Assembly (NCBI GenBank): GCA_025774205.1
Contig: JALGWK010000013.1
Span: 1 to 14,187 of the forward strand
Source of the DNA: a bacterium
Lineage (GTDB): Bacteria; Blakebacterota; Blakebacteria; Blakebacterales; Blakebacteraceae
Length of the DNA stretch: 14,187 nt
Reading direction: 5' to 3'
The notes below the pieces were generated by a model. That model worked only from the letters and a program-made list of their open reading frames with translations, ran no database searches and had not been told where the DNA came from. Shown here in pieces: positions 1-6,464 of this stretch (positions within the stretch are counted from its first letter, which is position 1; each line of letters begins with the position of its first letter). A program made the position numbers and the translations under genes.

Positions 1-114
1 TACGCTCTGCAGGACGGCTCACCGGGACAGCGGGTGGAACTGGAAGTACGCCGGGGTGACTCGGTTTTCACCGTCCAGGTCATCCTCGGCAACAGCCGAA
101 CCAGGGAGCGGTGA
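1..114 (+). CDS. C-terminal end of a PDZ-domain protein (partial)
   Basis: The first reading frame is open from the window edge to TGA at 112-114, giving 37 residues. The visible part has the pattern of the last strands of a PDZ domain: a Gly-Ser-Pro-Gly-Gln turn, then an alternating hydrophobic strand (VELEVRRGD), then a second strand (VFTVQVILG) and a short Arg-rich tail. In DegP/HtrA, carboxy-terminal processing proteases and M50 proteases this strand pair closes the peptide-binding PDZ fold, and a protein that stops right after it usually ends in its PDZ domain. The catalytic part lies outside the window, so the exact enzyme cannot be named. The next gene is on the opposite strand and converges on it with only 19 bases between. 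Confidence 0.55.
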   Translation, partial: YALQDGSPGQRVELEVRRGDSVFTVQVILGNSRTRER

Positions 115-133
115 CCTGCCCGGGTAAGCCGGA

Positions 134-910
134 TCAGAACGGCGAATCGTCAGGCGGCGGACGTCTCCTCTGGTAGAGCGGCCGGGTCCGGAGGGAATCG
201 GCCCGTGTGCCATTCAGGGTGAGGTAGCCGGTGACGGCGCCCTCCAGGTCGCTGTAGCGATCATCCGGGATCGTTGACAGGACGATGAAGACCCCGATAA
301 GCGATCCTCCAACGGAGTTTGGCGCCTGCCGTTCGAACACCCCCCTGATCCACCAGGTCCGGGTGCCGATGAATTCATATCCGTTCTCATCACGATAGCG
401 GCTGTTCCCGTCGAGCTTCAGATCGAGACTCCCCCCCTTCAGTGTGTATCTGGCGATCGAGGAGATGCCGACAAAAGGGCGATGCCAGATGCTACTTTCG
501 AGGTCCACGTCGATGACGATGCTGAACTCGCTCGAGGTTTTCAGCACCAGGTGAAGGCCACCGCTGAAGAACCGGGATTCGCCGGTGAGGATCGTCTGGA
601 TGGTGGGGTCATGCAGCTCGAAGCGAGCCTCCTGGAGGACGAAGGTACCCGAAGCGCTCCGGTTGAGACCGGCGACGACCTCGACCCAGGCACACTCTGC
701 CGGAATCTGGCCCACCGTTTCACCCCAGTGAAAGGGTACCGTCCCGGTGACCTCGGGGGACCAGCCGTTGGCGAGGATCAATTCGTCGGCGGCATTGTAG
801 AAACGGAGATCGATCCGCACTCCATCGGGTGAGGCTTTCTCCACCGCGAATTCCAGATAGAATCGGTACCACTCACCCACCGGAGGATCCTCGATCCGCT
901 GAGATGCCAA
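134..910 (-). CDS. Beta-rich hypothetical protein, probably the C-terminal part of a frameshifted lipoprotein
   Basis: This frame encodes 258 residues from a TTG at 910 to TGA at 134-136. I do not recognise the family. It is rich in alternating strand-like segments with many Trp and Tyr. The first half (about residues 10-105) looks like a carbohydrate-binding or jelly-roll beta-sandwich (EWYRFYLEF, RIDLRFYNAADEL, then WVEVVAGLNRSASGTFVL). The second half repeats beta-type strands (LHLVLKTSSEFSIVIDVDL, GSLDLKLDG) and has a Pro/Arg-rich tail. It has no signal peptide, yet the upstream overlapping frame (873-1178) has a lipobox and a stretch that looks like the first strands of the same sandwich. 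The two overlap by 38 bases in different frames, and this frame is closed by a stop at 929-931, so it cannot extend upstream. Most likely the two are one lipoprotein split by a 1-base change or sequencing error. Two translationally coupled genes are the alternative. Confidence 0.6.
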   Translation of the reverse strand: MASQRIEDPPVGEWYRFYLEFAVEKASPDGVRIDLRFYNAADELILANGWSPEVTGTVPFHWGETVGQIPAECAWVEVVAGLNRSASGTFVLQEARFELHDPTIQTILTGESRFFSGGLHLVLKTSSEFSIVIDVDLESSIWHRPFVGISSIARYTLKGGSLDLKLDGNSRYRDENGYEFIGTRTWWIRGVFERQAPNSVGGSLIGVFIVLSTIPDDRYSDLEGAVTGYLTLNGTRADSLRTRPLYQRRRPPPDDSPF

Positions 911-1178
911 GGCCGCGGGTCCGGCGGATCATCATGGGACCGGTTCTGAGTCCGGGCGTGGCCGGGTCGACTTCGAAGCGCCAGCCGGAAGATTCTCTCC
1001 CGGAAGCGACCACTTCATCCAGATGGGGGTCGGTCAGGAGTTGAGGAGGCTCCGGCTCATGAGGTGGTGTGAAATGGAACAGGGCACAGGCGGGGATGAC
1101 CAGCATCGGCAGGTAGATGAGGAACCATCGGACAGGTCGGATACCGGCCGGAGAGATCCGGCGCCCGGAGATCGGCAT
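873..1178 (-). CDS. Lipoprotein N-terminal fragment (same locus as 134-910)
   Basis: This frame encodes 101 residues from ATG at 1176-1178 to TGA at 873-875. The start is well supported by an AGGAGG Shine-Dalgarno on the minus strand (1188-1193) nine bases upstream. The N-terminus has basic residues, then a hydrophobic run (residues about 17-30) ending in a lipobox-like IPAC with Cys31 as the expected lipidated residue, so the product should be anchored in the envelope. A Pro-rich linker follows (TPPHEPEPP), then a segment that looks like the opening strands of a beta domain (GWRFEVDPATPGLRTGP). After about residue 85 the sequence becomes Arg/Gly/Ser-rich and stops, as expected for reading past a frameshift. 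Continuing in the next frame gives a convincing beta-sandwich. The function is unknown; a surface or periplasmic binding role is only an inference. Confidence 0.6.
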   Translation of the reverse strand: MPISGRRISPAGIRPVRWFLIYLPMLVIPACALFHFTPPHEPEPPQLLTDPHLDEVVASGRESSGWRFEVDPATPGLRTGPMMIRRTRGLGISADRGSSGG

Positions 1179-1187
1179 GACCTCTTT

Positions 1188-1193
1188 CCTCCT
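1188..1193 (-). promoter_or_regulatory. Ribosome binding site of the lipoprotein frame
   Basis: The minus strand reads AGGAGG here, nine bases before the ATG at 1178. This consensus site supports translation starting at 1178, and therefore the lipoprotein N-terminus, even though the frame breaks downstream. Confidence 0.7.
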
Positions 1194-1228
1194 GCCCCTC
1201 TCAGGTGGATGGCGTGATGAACCGCGAT

Positions 1229-1289
1229 TAGTGTCCTGTCAGGTGACGAACGTCAGTCTCGGAGTGACGCCGTGCGCGACCGGACACTA
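1229..1289. repeat. Short inverted-repeat element with TA at both ends (MITE-like)
   Basis: The 12-base arms TAGTGTCCTGTC (1229-1240) and GACCGGACACTA (1278-1289) are inverted complements with one mismatch, and the outer 8 are perfect. Both ends are TA, which fits the TA target duplication typical of IS630/Tc1-mariner elements and their small non-autonomous derivatives. The 61-base unit lies in the divergent intergenic region and codes for nothing visible. The loop is too long (37 bases between arms) and lacks a T-run, so it is not a standard terminator. It could instead be a chance inverted repeat or a regulatory site. Confidence 0.35.
1244..1255. promoter_or_regulatory. Small palindrome, possible operator
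   Basis: TGACG-AA-CGTCA is a perfect 5-base dyad around a 2-base centre. It lies between the divergently transcribed lipoprotein and M20 peptidase genes and inside the inverted-repeat element. Its size and symmetry are those of a dimeric regulator site, but no regulator can be assigned. Confidence 0.2.
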
Positions 1290-1356
1290 GAGTACTCCAT
1301 CGGCGTCTGTCGCTTCAACGTAGACGGAACCTCCGGTGATCTACAGACCGGTGTGA

Positions 1357-1385
1357 TTGACGGCCTGGCCTGGATTCATTACGGT
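1357..1385 (+). promoter_or_regulatory. Candidate sigma70-type promoter for the M20 peptidase
   Basis: TTGACG (1357-1362) is a near-consensus -35 box. Exactly 17 bases later is TACGGT (1380-1385), a weak -10 sharing only three consensus bases. It lies about 90 bases upstream of the M20 start. The -35 and the spacing are good and the -10 is poor, so this is only a candidate. Confidence 0.25.
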
Positions 1386-1462
1386 CGATCGTGATCAATC
1401 CACTCGCCTCTCCCGACAGCAGGGATTGGCGGAGGAATGATCAGGATCGGACTTCGAAACCC

Positions 1463-1467
1463 GGGAG
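1463..1467 (+). promoter_or_regulatory. Ribosome binding site that sets the M20 peptidase start
   Basis: GGGAG sits 8 bases before ATG 1476. The longer frame beginning at ATG 1437 has its GGAGG directly against the start codon, too close to work, so 1476 is preferred. Confidence 0.6.
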
Positions 1468-1475
1468 ATGTCAGC

Positions 1476-3107
1476 ATGAGGATCACCGCTGCCCGTTCAC
1501 TCCGGCGCCATTCCGGACCCTGCCAGGCCGTCGAACGCGGCCTGGTCACTGGAATCCTCGCGGCCGGGATTGCACTCGCCGCTCCAATCGGCCTCGCTGC
1601 CCAATCGGCGGCGCGACAGGCAGGCGACGTGGTCGCGGCCGTCCAGGCTTACCGGTTGGCCTCGGAAGCGGAGATTCTCGATGAATTCCGCCGCTTCCTT
1701 GGAATACCGAATGTGTCCACCGACACCCCCGGCATCCGTCGGAATGCCGAATACCTGCTGCAGATGCTCCAGCAGCGCGGGATCACCTCCCGGCTCCTGG
1801 AGATCGAGGGAGCGCCGCCCTACGTGTGGGGTGAGATCCGTCAGCCCGGCGCTGAACTGACGATCGTTTTCTATGCCCACTACGACGGGCAGCCGGTGGA
1901 TCGGACGGCGTGGGCGAGTGAGCCGTGGAAACCGGTTCTCCGGAGCGGGGCGATCGGACCCGGGGTGACTGCGTTCCCCTTCCCGCGCACCGGTGATACC
2001 GGCCGGGAACCGATCGATCCCGAGGCGCGGATCTACTGCCGGTCTGTCAGTGATGACAAGGCTCCCATCATCGCTCTGCTCACAGCCCGGGATGCCCTGG
2101 TGGAGGCCGGCATCACTCCCTCGATTAACATCATCTTCTTCTTCGAGGGTGAGGAAGAGGCCGGCTCCCCCCACATCCGGACGGCTCTGGAGACCTACCG
2201 GGACCTCGTGGAAGCCGATCTGTGGATATTCTGCGACGGGCCGGTGAACCAGAGCCGTCGCCCCGAGGTCGCCTTCGGGGTCCGCGGGATCGTCGGCGTG
2301 CAGATGACGGTCTACGGACCGCTCCGGCATCTCCACAGTGGCCACTACGGCAACTGGGCGCCCAATCCGACGGTGATGCTCACCCACCTGCTCTCGGGGA
2401 TGCGCGATGAAGAGGGCACCATCCTGGTCGACGGCATCTACGATGATGTGCGACCGATCTCTCCCCGTGAGCGGGAGGCGATCGACCGCATGCCCCCCAT
2501 CGAGGAGCAGATGATCAACGAACTCGGACTCGGCCGTACCGAGGGAGGCGGAGCGAGACTCCCCGAGGCGATCATGCGGCCGGCGATGAATTTCAGCGGC
2601 TTCCAGGCCGGTGGGGTCGGTTCTCAGGCCCGCAACGCGGTACCGATCGAGGCCAGAGCCTACGTTGATTTCCGACTGGTGCCCGACCTGGTTCCGGCGA
2701 AAGTCCGGACCCTGGTCGAGCGTCACATAGAACAACAGGGATTTTATATCGTCCGGGAGGAACCCGACCTCGAGACAAGACTGGGACATGGGAAGATCAT
2801 CCGTCTCAACTGGGGAGAGGGCTATCCGGCGGTGCGGACGTCGATGGACCTGCCGGTCTCGCGAACCCTGATCTCCGTAGCGCGGGAGGTCGCCGGCGAA
2901 GCCCTGCTGGCAGTGCCGACGCATGGCGGCAGTCTGCCCATGCATATCTTCCACGATGTACTTGAAAGGCCGCTGATCATGCTCCCGATCGTGAACCATG
3001 ACAACAACCAGCACGGACCGAACGAGAACCTCCGACTGCAGAACCTGTGGGACGGGATCGAGATGTTCGGCCAGGTGATGGCACGGTTCGGAGTTGTCGA
3101 TCGGTAA
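1476..3107 (+). CDS. Exported M20 family zinc metallopeptidase (ArgE/DapE/CPG2 type)
   Basis: The product is 543 residues and belongs to peptidase family M20, which hydrolyses di- or tripeptides or N-acylated amino acids with two zinc ions. The expected residues are all visible: His135 and Asp137 in AHYDG (Asp137 activates His135), Asp193/194 in SVSDDK (metal bridge), a Glu triplet at 226-228 in FEGEEEAGS (catalytic base and metal ligand), Asp254 in FCDGP, the dimer-domain His287 in HSGHYGN, and His513 in QHGPNE (last metal ligand). The N-terminus has an Arg-rich region, a hydrophobic core (about 23-42) and a likely cleavage near LAAQ, so it acts outside the cytoplasm. The size and the DGQP/SDDK style resemble the carnosinase-like branch. 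The start at 1476 was chosen over 1437 for its Shine-Dalgarno. No partner is implied by the neighbours; substrate unknown. Confidence 0.9.
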   Translation: MRITAARSLRRHSGPCQAVERGLVTGILAAGIALAAPIGLAAQSAARQAGDVVAAVQAYRLASEAEILDEFRRFLGIPNVSTDTPGIRRNAEYLLQMLQQRGITSRLLEIEGAPPYVWGEIRQPGAELTIVFYAHYDGQPVDRTAWASEPWKPVLRSGAIGPGVTAFPFPRTGDTGREPIDPEARIYCRSVSDDKAPIIALLTARDALVEAGITPSINIIFFFEGEEEAGSPHIRTALETYRDLVEADLWIFCDGPVNQSRRPEVAFGVRGIVGVQMTVYGPLRHLHSGHYGNWAPNPTVMLTHLLSGMRDEEGTILVDGIYDDVRPISPREREAIDRMPPIEEQMINELGLGRTEGGGARLPEAIMRPAMNFSGFQAGGVGSQARNAVPIEARAYVDFRLVPDLVPAKVRTLVERHIEQQGFYIVREEPDLETRLGHGKIIRLNWGEGYPAVRTSMDLPVSRTLISVAREVAGEALLAVPTHGGSLPMHIFHDVLERPLIMLPIVNHDNNQHGPNENLRLQNLWDGIEMFGQVMARFGVVDR

Positions 3108-3125
3108 CCAGCCGGAGCTAAATGC

Positions 3126-3160
3126 GTCCGGATCGTCGGCGATGATTGCATCGGACGGAC
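3126..3160 (+). other. Stem-loop downstream of the M20 gene
   Basis: An outer stem GTCCG (3126-3130) can pair with CGGAC (3156-3160), and an inner stem CGATG-ATTG-CATCG spans 3140-3153. It begins 19 bases after the M20 stop. It could protect or end the transcript, but no T-run follows, so it is not a canonical intrinsic terminator. Confidence 0.3.
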
Positions 3161-3201
3161 AGTCCCGCTACTGTGATGTCGCTGAATCTCTGAACCGGAT
3201 T

Positions 3202-3225
3202 CATGTCTCAGGACATGATATCCTG
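3202..3225 (+). other. Two mutually exclusive small hairpins upstream of the unknown gene
   Basis: CATGTC-TCAG-GACATG (3202-3217) is a perfect 6-bp stem with a 4-base loop. CAGGA (3209-3213) can instead pair with TCCTG (3221-3225). The two structures share bases, so only one can form. They sit about 50 bases before the start at 3276, where a leader-RNA switch or a dyad operator would be found. No known riboswitch pattern is recognised. Confidence 0.2.
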
Positions 3226-3265
3226 CGGGCAGTAGACCGACCGCAAAACGACCTTAACGGATGAC

Positions 3266-3270
3266 GGAGA
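3266..3270 (+). promoter_or_regulatory. Ribosome binding site that sets the start of the unknown helical protein
   Basis: GGAGA lies 5 bases before ATG 3276. The alternative ATG at 3261 lies upstream of this site and has no purine-rich motif of its own, so 3276 is preferred. Confidence 0.6.
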
Positions 3271-3275
3271 CCACC

Positions 3276-3992
3276 ATGCCTGACTGGGATCAGATATTCT
3301 CCGATACGGCTCCCGAGATGCTTGAGGGAGCCATCCAGCTTGGAGAGAAACTGGGCGGCGCCGGCTTCCGCTGGCAGGTGACCGGATACTTCCTCAACTG
3401 GAGCATCCCCTGGTACATCTCCGGACTCAGGAACGCACTCGGCCGCGACGTGATAAAAGACCTGATGCCCGGATTCCTCGATGAGATGAAGAAGCAGGTC
3501 GAGAAGCGCGGCGTCCTCCAGTCCGATTTCCCCTCTGAAGAACTGATCGGGATCATCGACGATCTCGGCAGTCAGGAGATGGATGAACTCAGCGGGAGGG
3601 GGTTGCCTGACGACGATGAGGCCGGATCGGAGTCCCGGCTGGAGTCGGTCTCCGATATCGAGAACCATCTCGCGGAAACGGCGTACAATATTGTGAACGT
3701 CGCGTACAACATCGGTCGGAACCAGTTCGCGGGCAGCTTCTCCGGAGAAGCCGCCACCTGGATCCTCGCCATGGCGAGTTCCACCTTCCTCCACTCCTTC
3801 GACCTCATGTACGGCGAGGAGCGGGCTGCCCGACTGCATCCGGCGTTCTTCAGCCGATTACGTCATGAGATCCGTGAACAATATGAGGAGATCCCCGATT
3901 ATCCGATCTCACACTTCCTCGATATCGCCGGCTCGATCGGCAAGAAGTGGCTCCAGCTCTCGGTTACGCCCGATCCGGAGACTGCCGGATAG
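3276..3992 (+). CDS. Unrecognised helical, acidic protein
   Basis: The product is 238 residues. I recognise no family. It appears mostly alpha-helical with no signal peptide. An N-terminal helical half (about 1-85) contains an aromatic patch (VTGYFLNWSIPWYISGL). A low-complexity acidic linker follows (about 97-122, rich in Asp, Glu, Ser and Gly), then a second helical half. That half has paired Tyr-Asn motifs (AYNIVNVAYNIGRNQF), a hydrophobic helix (about 162-180, ATWILAMASSTFLHSF) that is too polar for a clear membrane segment, and a charged C-terminus. No catalytic motif is visible. It is probably cytoplasmic. The frame of the next gene, a DUF5686-like outer-membrane protein, overlaps its 3' end, so the two are probably co-transcribed and this could be an accessory protein for the barrel, which is only an inference. 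Start chosen by the Shine-Dalgarno at 3266-3270. Confidence 0.75.
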   Translation: MPDWDQIFSDTAPEMLEGAIQLGEKLGGAGFRWQVTGYFLNWSIPWYISGLRNALGRDVIKDLMPGFLDEMKKQVEKRGVLQSDFPSEELIGIIDDLGSQEMDELSGRGLPDDDEAGSESRLESVSDIENHLAETAYNIVNVAYNIGRNQFAGSFSGEAATWILAMASSTFLHSFDLMYGEERAARLHPAFFSRLRHEIREQYEEIPDYPISHFLDIAGSIGKKWLQLSVTPDPETAG

Positions 3993-6411
3993 AGCTGACC
4001 TGAAGGACGTTTCCGGTCTCGTCCTTCTCCTTCTTCTACTCACTCTCCCCGGCTCGGCCCACGGCCAGCAGCTCCACCTGGTCCGGGGGAGGATCCTCGA
4101 CGCGGTGACTTCATCGCCGCTCCCATCGGCGAACGTCAGGCTGGGCGGCACCACCCGGGGAACGATCAGCAACCGCGAAGGCGCCTGGCTGCTCCGTGTC
4201 CCGGAAGGGCCGAATACCCTGATCTTCAGTTACATCGGCTACCTTTCCGATACGCTCGAGGTGGACGTACGGGCCGATCTGGTCCACGACGCGAGGCTGC
4301 GGCCAACCCTCATCCAGATGCCGGCCCTGACGGTCTCGGCCGGAGATCTCGCCCGGTATGTCATCCGCCGGGCCATCGAGGCGAAGGAACGCCTGAACGA
4401 GGGACTTGAGAGCTACCGCTTCGAAGCCTTCACGCGACGGTCGCTCTCACGCGAGGATACGATCGTCGGGATCGCCGAGGGGTACAGCTTCGGTTACTGG
4501 CGAGAGGGTGAGAGCCTCAGAGAGGAGGTCTCCCAGTACCAGGCCACCGAAAACCTGCCCGACATGGGAGAGGTGCAGGGTGTGCTCGGGATAGTCGATT
4601 TCTCGCGGGATGACATCAACTTTGCCGAGAACCTGTACGTGGGCCCGCTCCATCCGAATGCCTTCCGCTGGTACGAGTACGAGATCGAGGAAGTGAACCT
4701 GCAGGACGGACTCGAGATCTACCGGATCACCATGGAACCGAGGCACAATCTGATTCCGCTTCTGCGGGGGACAGTCGATATCGCCGACTCCTCCTGGGCC
4801 CTGGTAGGCGTGGACCTCGTTCCCGCGGAGCAGATCGTCTTCCCCTTCGTCAAGGACATGCGCGTCCGGTGGCAACAGAGCTTCAAACTGCAGGAGGGCT
4901 ACTGGCTGCCTACCGACATCCGGATCGAGGGCGGGGTCGAGGTCGGTCTCGGCCCGATCAAGATCCCCCGGATCGGCTTCAATCAGACTTCGGTGATCTA
5001 CGATTACGAGGTGAACCTCGCGATCGCCGATTCGATCTTCGCCCGGGAAGAACCGGTGATGCAGCTGCCGGACGCCTCGGTGGTGGACAGCACCTTCTGG
5101 GAGGAGAACGAGGTTCTGCCGATGACGGTCGAGGAGGAACATGCCTATACGAACCTCGACAGCACCCAGACCCTGGAAGTGCTCTTCGCCCCCCGCGGCT
5201 TCGAGATGGACGCTGAGAGGGACGAACTGGTCCTGCGGGGCAACGTGGGGGGCGGCGGGGAATGGCTCGGCAGCCTGCTGGGTCTGCTCGATCTCCGCTT
5301 CAACCGGGTGGAGGGACCGGTGGTGGGGGCTCATGTCTCACGTGACTCTATCCTCGGCCGGTTCACGGTCAGGGCGAACGCCGACCATGCCTTCTCGGCC
5401 GACCGATGGAACTGGCGGGTGGGTGTCGAAGCCCGCTTCGGTACTCGTCCACGCGGACCGAACCAGCCGGGCAGGCGGGGAATATTGATCGGAGTGAGCT
5501 ATTTTGACGGTATCGCCCGTTCGCCGAGCGCAGGATTCTACCCGGTCCTGCTCAACTCATTCTCATCGGTGATCTCCCAGGACGATTACTTCGATTACCA
5601 TGCCAGCCGCGGTTGGCGGCTCGATGTCGTCCCTGTCGACCGCGGCGGTGTCGGTCTCGATCTCTTCCTGGCCCGGGCTGAACATACCTCCCTGGAAGCG
5701 GTGAACGGCTGGAGTATCTCCGACCGGTACGGGGTACCCCGGGAGAATCCCCCGGTCAGCAGTGAGAGAGCGGTCTGGAGGCGCATCGGGGGCACCCTCA
5801 GGATCGGTCGACCCGAAAGCTCGGCAAGTGTTTCGACCGGGAAAGGACTTCTGATCCGGGTGGAAGACGGCAAGTCCGGCGGCCCGGGGAACACCTGGGA
5901 ACCATGGCTGCCGGGCCAGCACACCTACCTCCGTGCCGATGGGGTATTCTCCTGGTCTATCCCCACCTTCACGACCCGCTACCTCTTCTCCCCCATGCTG
6001 GTAGTCCGTCTGGCCGGGGGCGTGAACGAGGGCTCCCTTCCACGGGAACTGTGGGGCGGGCCGGAGAACGCCCTCGGCAGATACGCTCCGCTGGGCTCTC
6101 TCAGGGGGGCACGACATCGAGAGCTGGCCGGCACCGATTACGTGGTCCTCACTGTTGAGCACAATTTTCGCAGCCAGCCCTTCCAGCTGCTGGGGATCAG
6201 GGCGCTCTACGAGCGTGGGATCGAACTGCTCGCGCACGGCGGGATCGCGCAGACGTGGCGATATGGAGCGAAGATTCCCGATGATGGACCGTATCGGGAA
6301 CTGGGCTTCGGGATCGGCCGGATCTATGACCTCTTCCGGGTCGACTTCACCCGGCGGCTCACCGAACCTGCAGACTGGTATCTGACCCTCACACTGACTA
6401 CTTTCTTCTAG
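3865..6411 (+). CDS. DUF5686-like outer-membrane protein with N-terminal carboxypeptidase-regulatory-like domain
   Basis: The open frame is 848 residues. Residues 51-67 form a hydrophobic signal sequence (GLVLLLLLLTLPGSAHG) with cleavage expected before QQ at 68-69. Residues about 70-150 look like a carboxypeptidase-D regulatory-like beta domain (VRGRILDAVTSSPLPSANV, then GTISNREGAWLLRV and FSYIGY), as found before many outer-membrane proteins of the FCB group. From about 160 (YVIRRAIEAKERLNEGLESY) it matches the DUF5686 pattern. The rest is beta-rich and ends in WYLTLTLTTFF, a terminal aromatic as in proteins assembled by the BAM complex. The role is unknown; such proteins are predicted barrels. 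The first 45 residues are Arg/Ser-rich, overlap the previous gene by 128 bases and do not look like a signal peptide. The natural start may be near 4000, where CTG would give a perfect signal peptide. 3865 is the most upstream ATG and is kept as the outer limit. Confidence 0.8.
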   Translation: MRSVNNMRRSPIIRSHTSSISPARSARSGSSSRLRPIRRLPDRADLKDVSGLVLLLLLLTLPGSAHGQQLHLVRGRILDAVTSSPLPSANVRLGGTTRGTISNREGAWLLRVPEGPNTLIFSYIGYLSDTLEVDVRADLVHDARLRPTLIQMPALTVSAGDLARYVIRRAIEAKERLNEGLESYRFEAFTRRSLSREDTIVGIAEGYSFGYWREGESLREEVSQYQATENLPDMGEVQGVLGIVDFSRDDINFAENLYVGPLHPNAFRWYEYEIEEVNLQDGLEIYRITMEPRHNLIPLLRGTVDIADSSWALVGVDLVPAEQIVFPFVKDMRVRWQQSFKLQEGYWLPTDIRIEGGVEVGLGPIKIPRIGFNQTSVIYDYEVNLAIADSIFAREEPVMQLPDASVVDSTFWEENEVLPMTVEEEHAYTNLDSTQTLEVLFAPRGFEMDAERDELVLRGNVGGGGEWLGSLLGLLDLRFNRVEGPVVGAHVSRDSILGRFTVRANADHAFSADRWNWRVGVEARFGTRPRGPNQPGRRGILIGVSYFDGIARSPSAGFYPVLLNSFSSVISQDDYFDYHASRGWRLDVVPVDRGGVGLDLFLARAEHTSLEAVNGWSISDRYGVPRENPPVSSERAVWRRIGGTLRIGRPESSASVSTGKGLLIRVEDGKSGGPGNTWEPWLPGQHTYLRADGVFSWSIPTFTTRYLFSPMLVVRLAGGVNEGSLPRELWGGPENALGRYAPLGSLRGARHRELAGTDYVVLTVEHNFRSQPFQLLGIRALYERGIELLAHGGIAQTWRYGAKIPDDGPYRELGFGIGRIYDLFRVDFTRRLTEPADWYLTLTLTTFF

Positions 6412-6417
6412 GAGACT

Positions 6418-6443
6418 GGAGCAGTGGTTCTCTGACCTGCTCC
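6418..6443 (+). other. Stem-loop between the DUF5686 and dehydrogenase genes
   Basis: GGAGCAG (6418-6424) and CTGCTCC (6437-6443) are a perfect 7-bp inverted repeat with a 12-base loop. It starts 7 bases after the DUF5686-protein stop and ends 7 bases before the next ribosome binding site. There is no T-run. It could mark a processing or attenuation point, or set separate expression of the two genes. Confidence 0.35.
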
Positions 6444-6450
6444 GAGCGTG

Positions 6451-6458
6451 GGGGAAGG
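6451..6458 (+). promoter_or_regulatory. Ribosome binding site of the YdiJ-like dehydrogenase
   Basis: GGGGAAGG lies 6 bases before ATG 6465. It is purine-rich and well placed, and it confirms the long reading frame from 6465. Confidence 0.6.
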
Positions 6459-6464
6459 TGTGGC

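Noticed and set aside
482-832. Plus-strand frame antisense to the lipoprotein locus
   Set aside because: Acidic shadow of the beta-rich minus-strand frame. No ribosome binding site or recognisable motif.
1497-3014. Long minus-strand frame (about 505 codons) antisense to the M20 gene
   Set aside because: It is the shadow of a high-GC coding gene whose plus-strand frame has every M20 active-site residue. The antisense product is Arg/Asp/His-rich with no domain pattern.
4447-5334. Minus-strand frame of about 295 codons inside the DUF5686-like gene
   Set aside because: It is a codon shadow. The product lacks any motif, and the plus-strand frame is clearly a domain-bearing protein.
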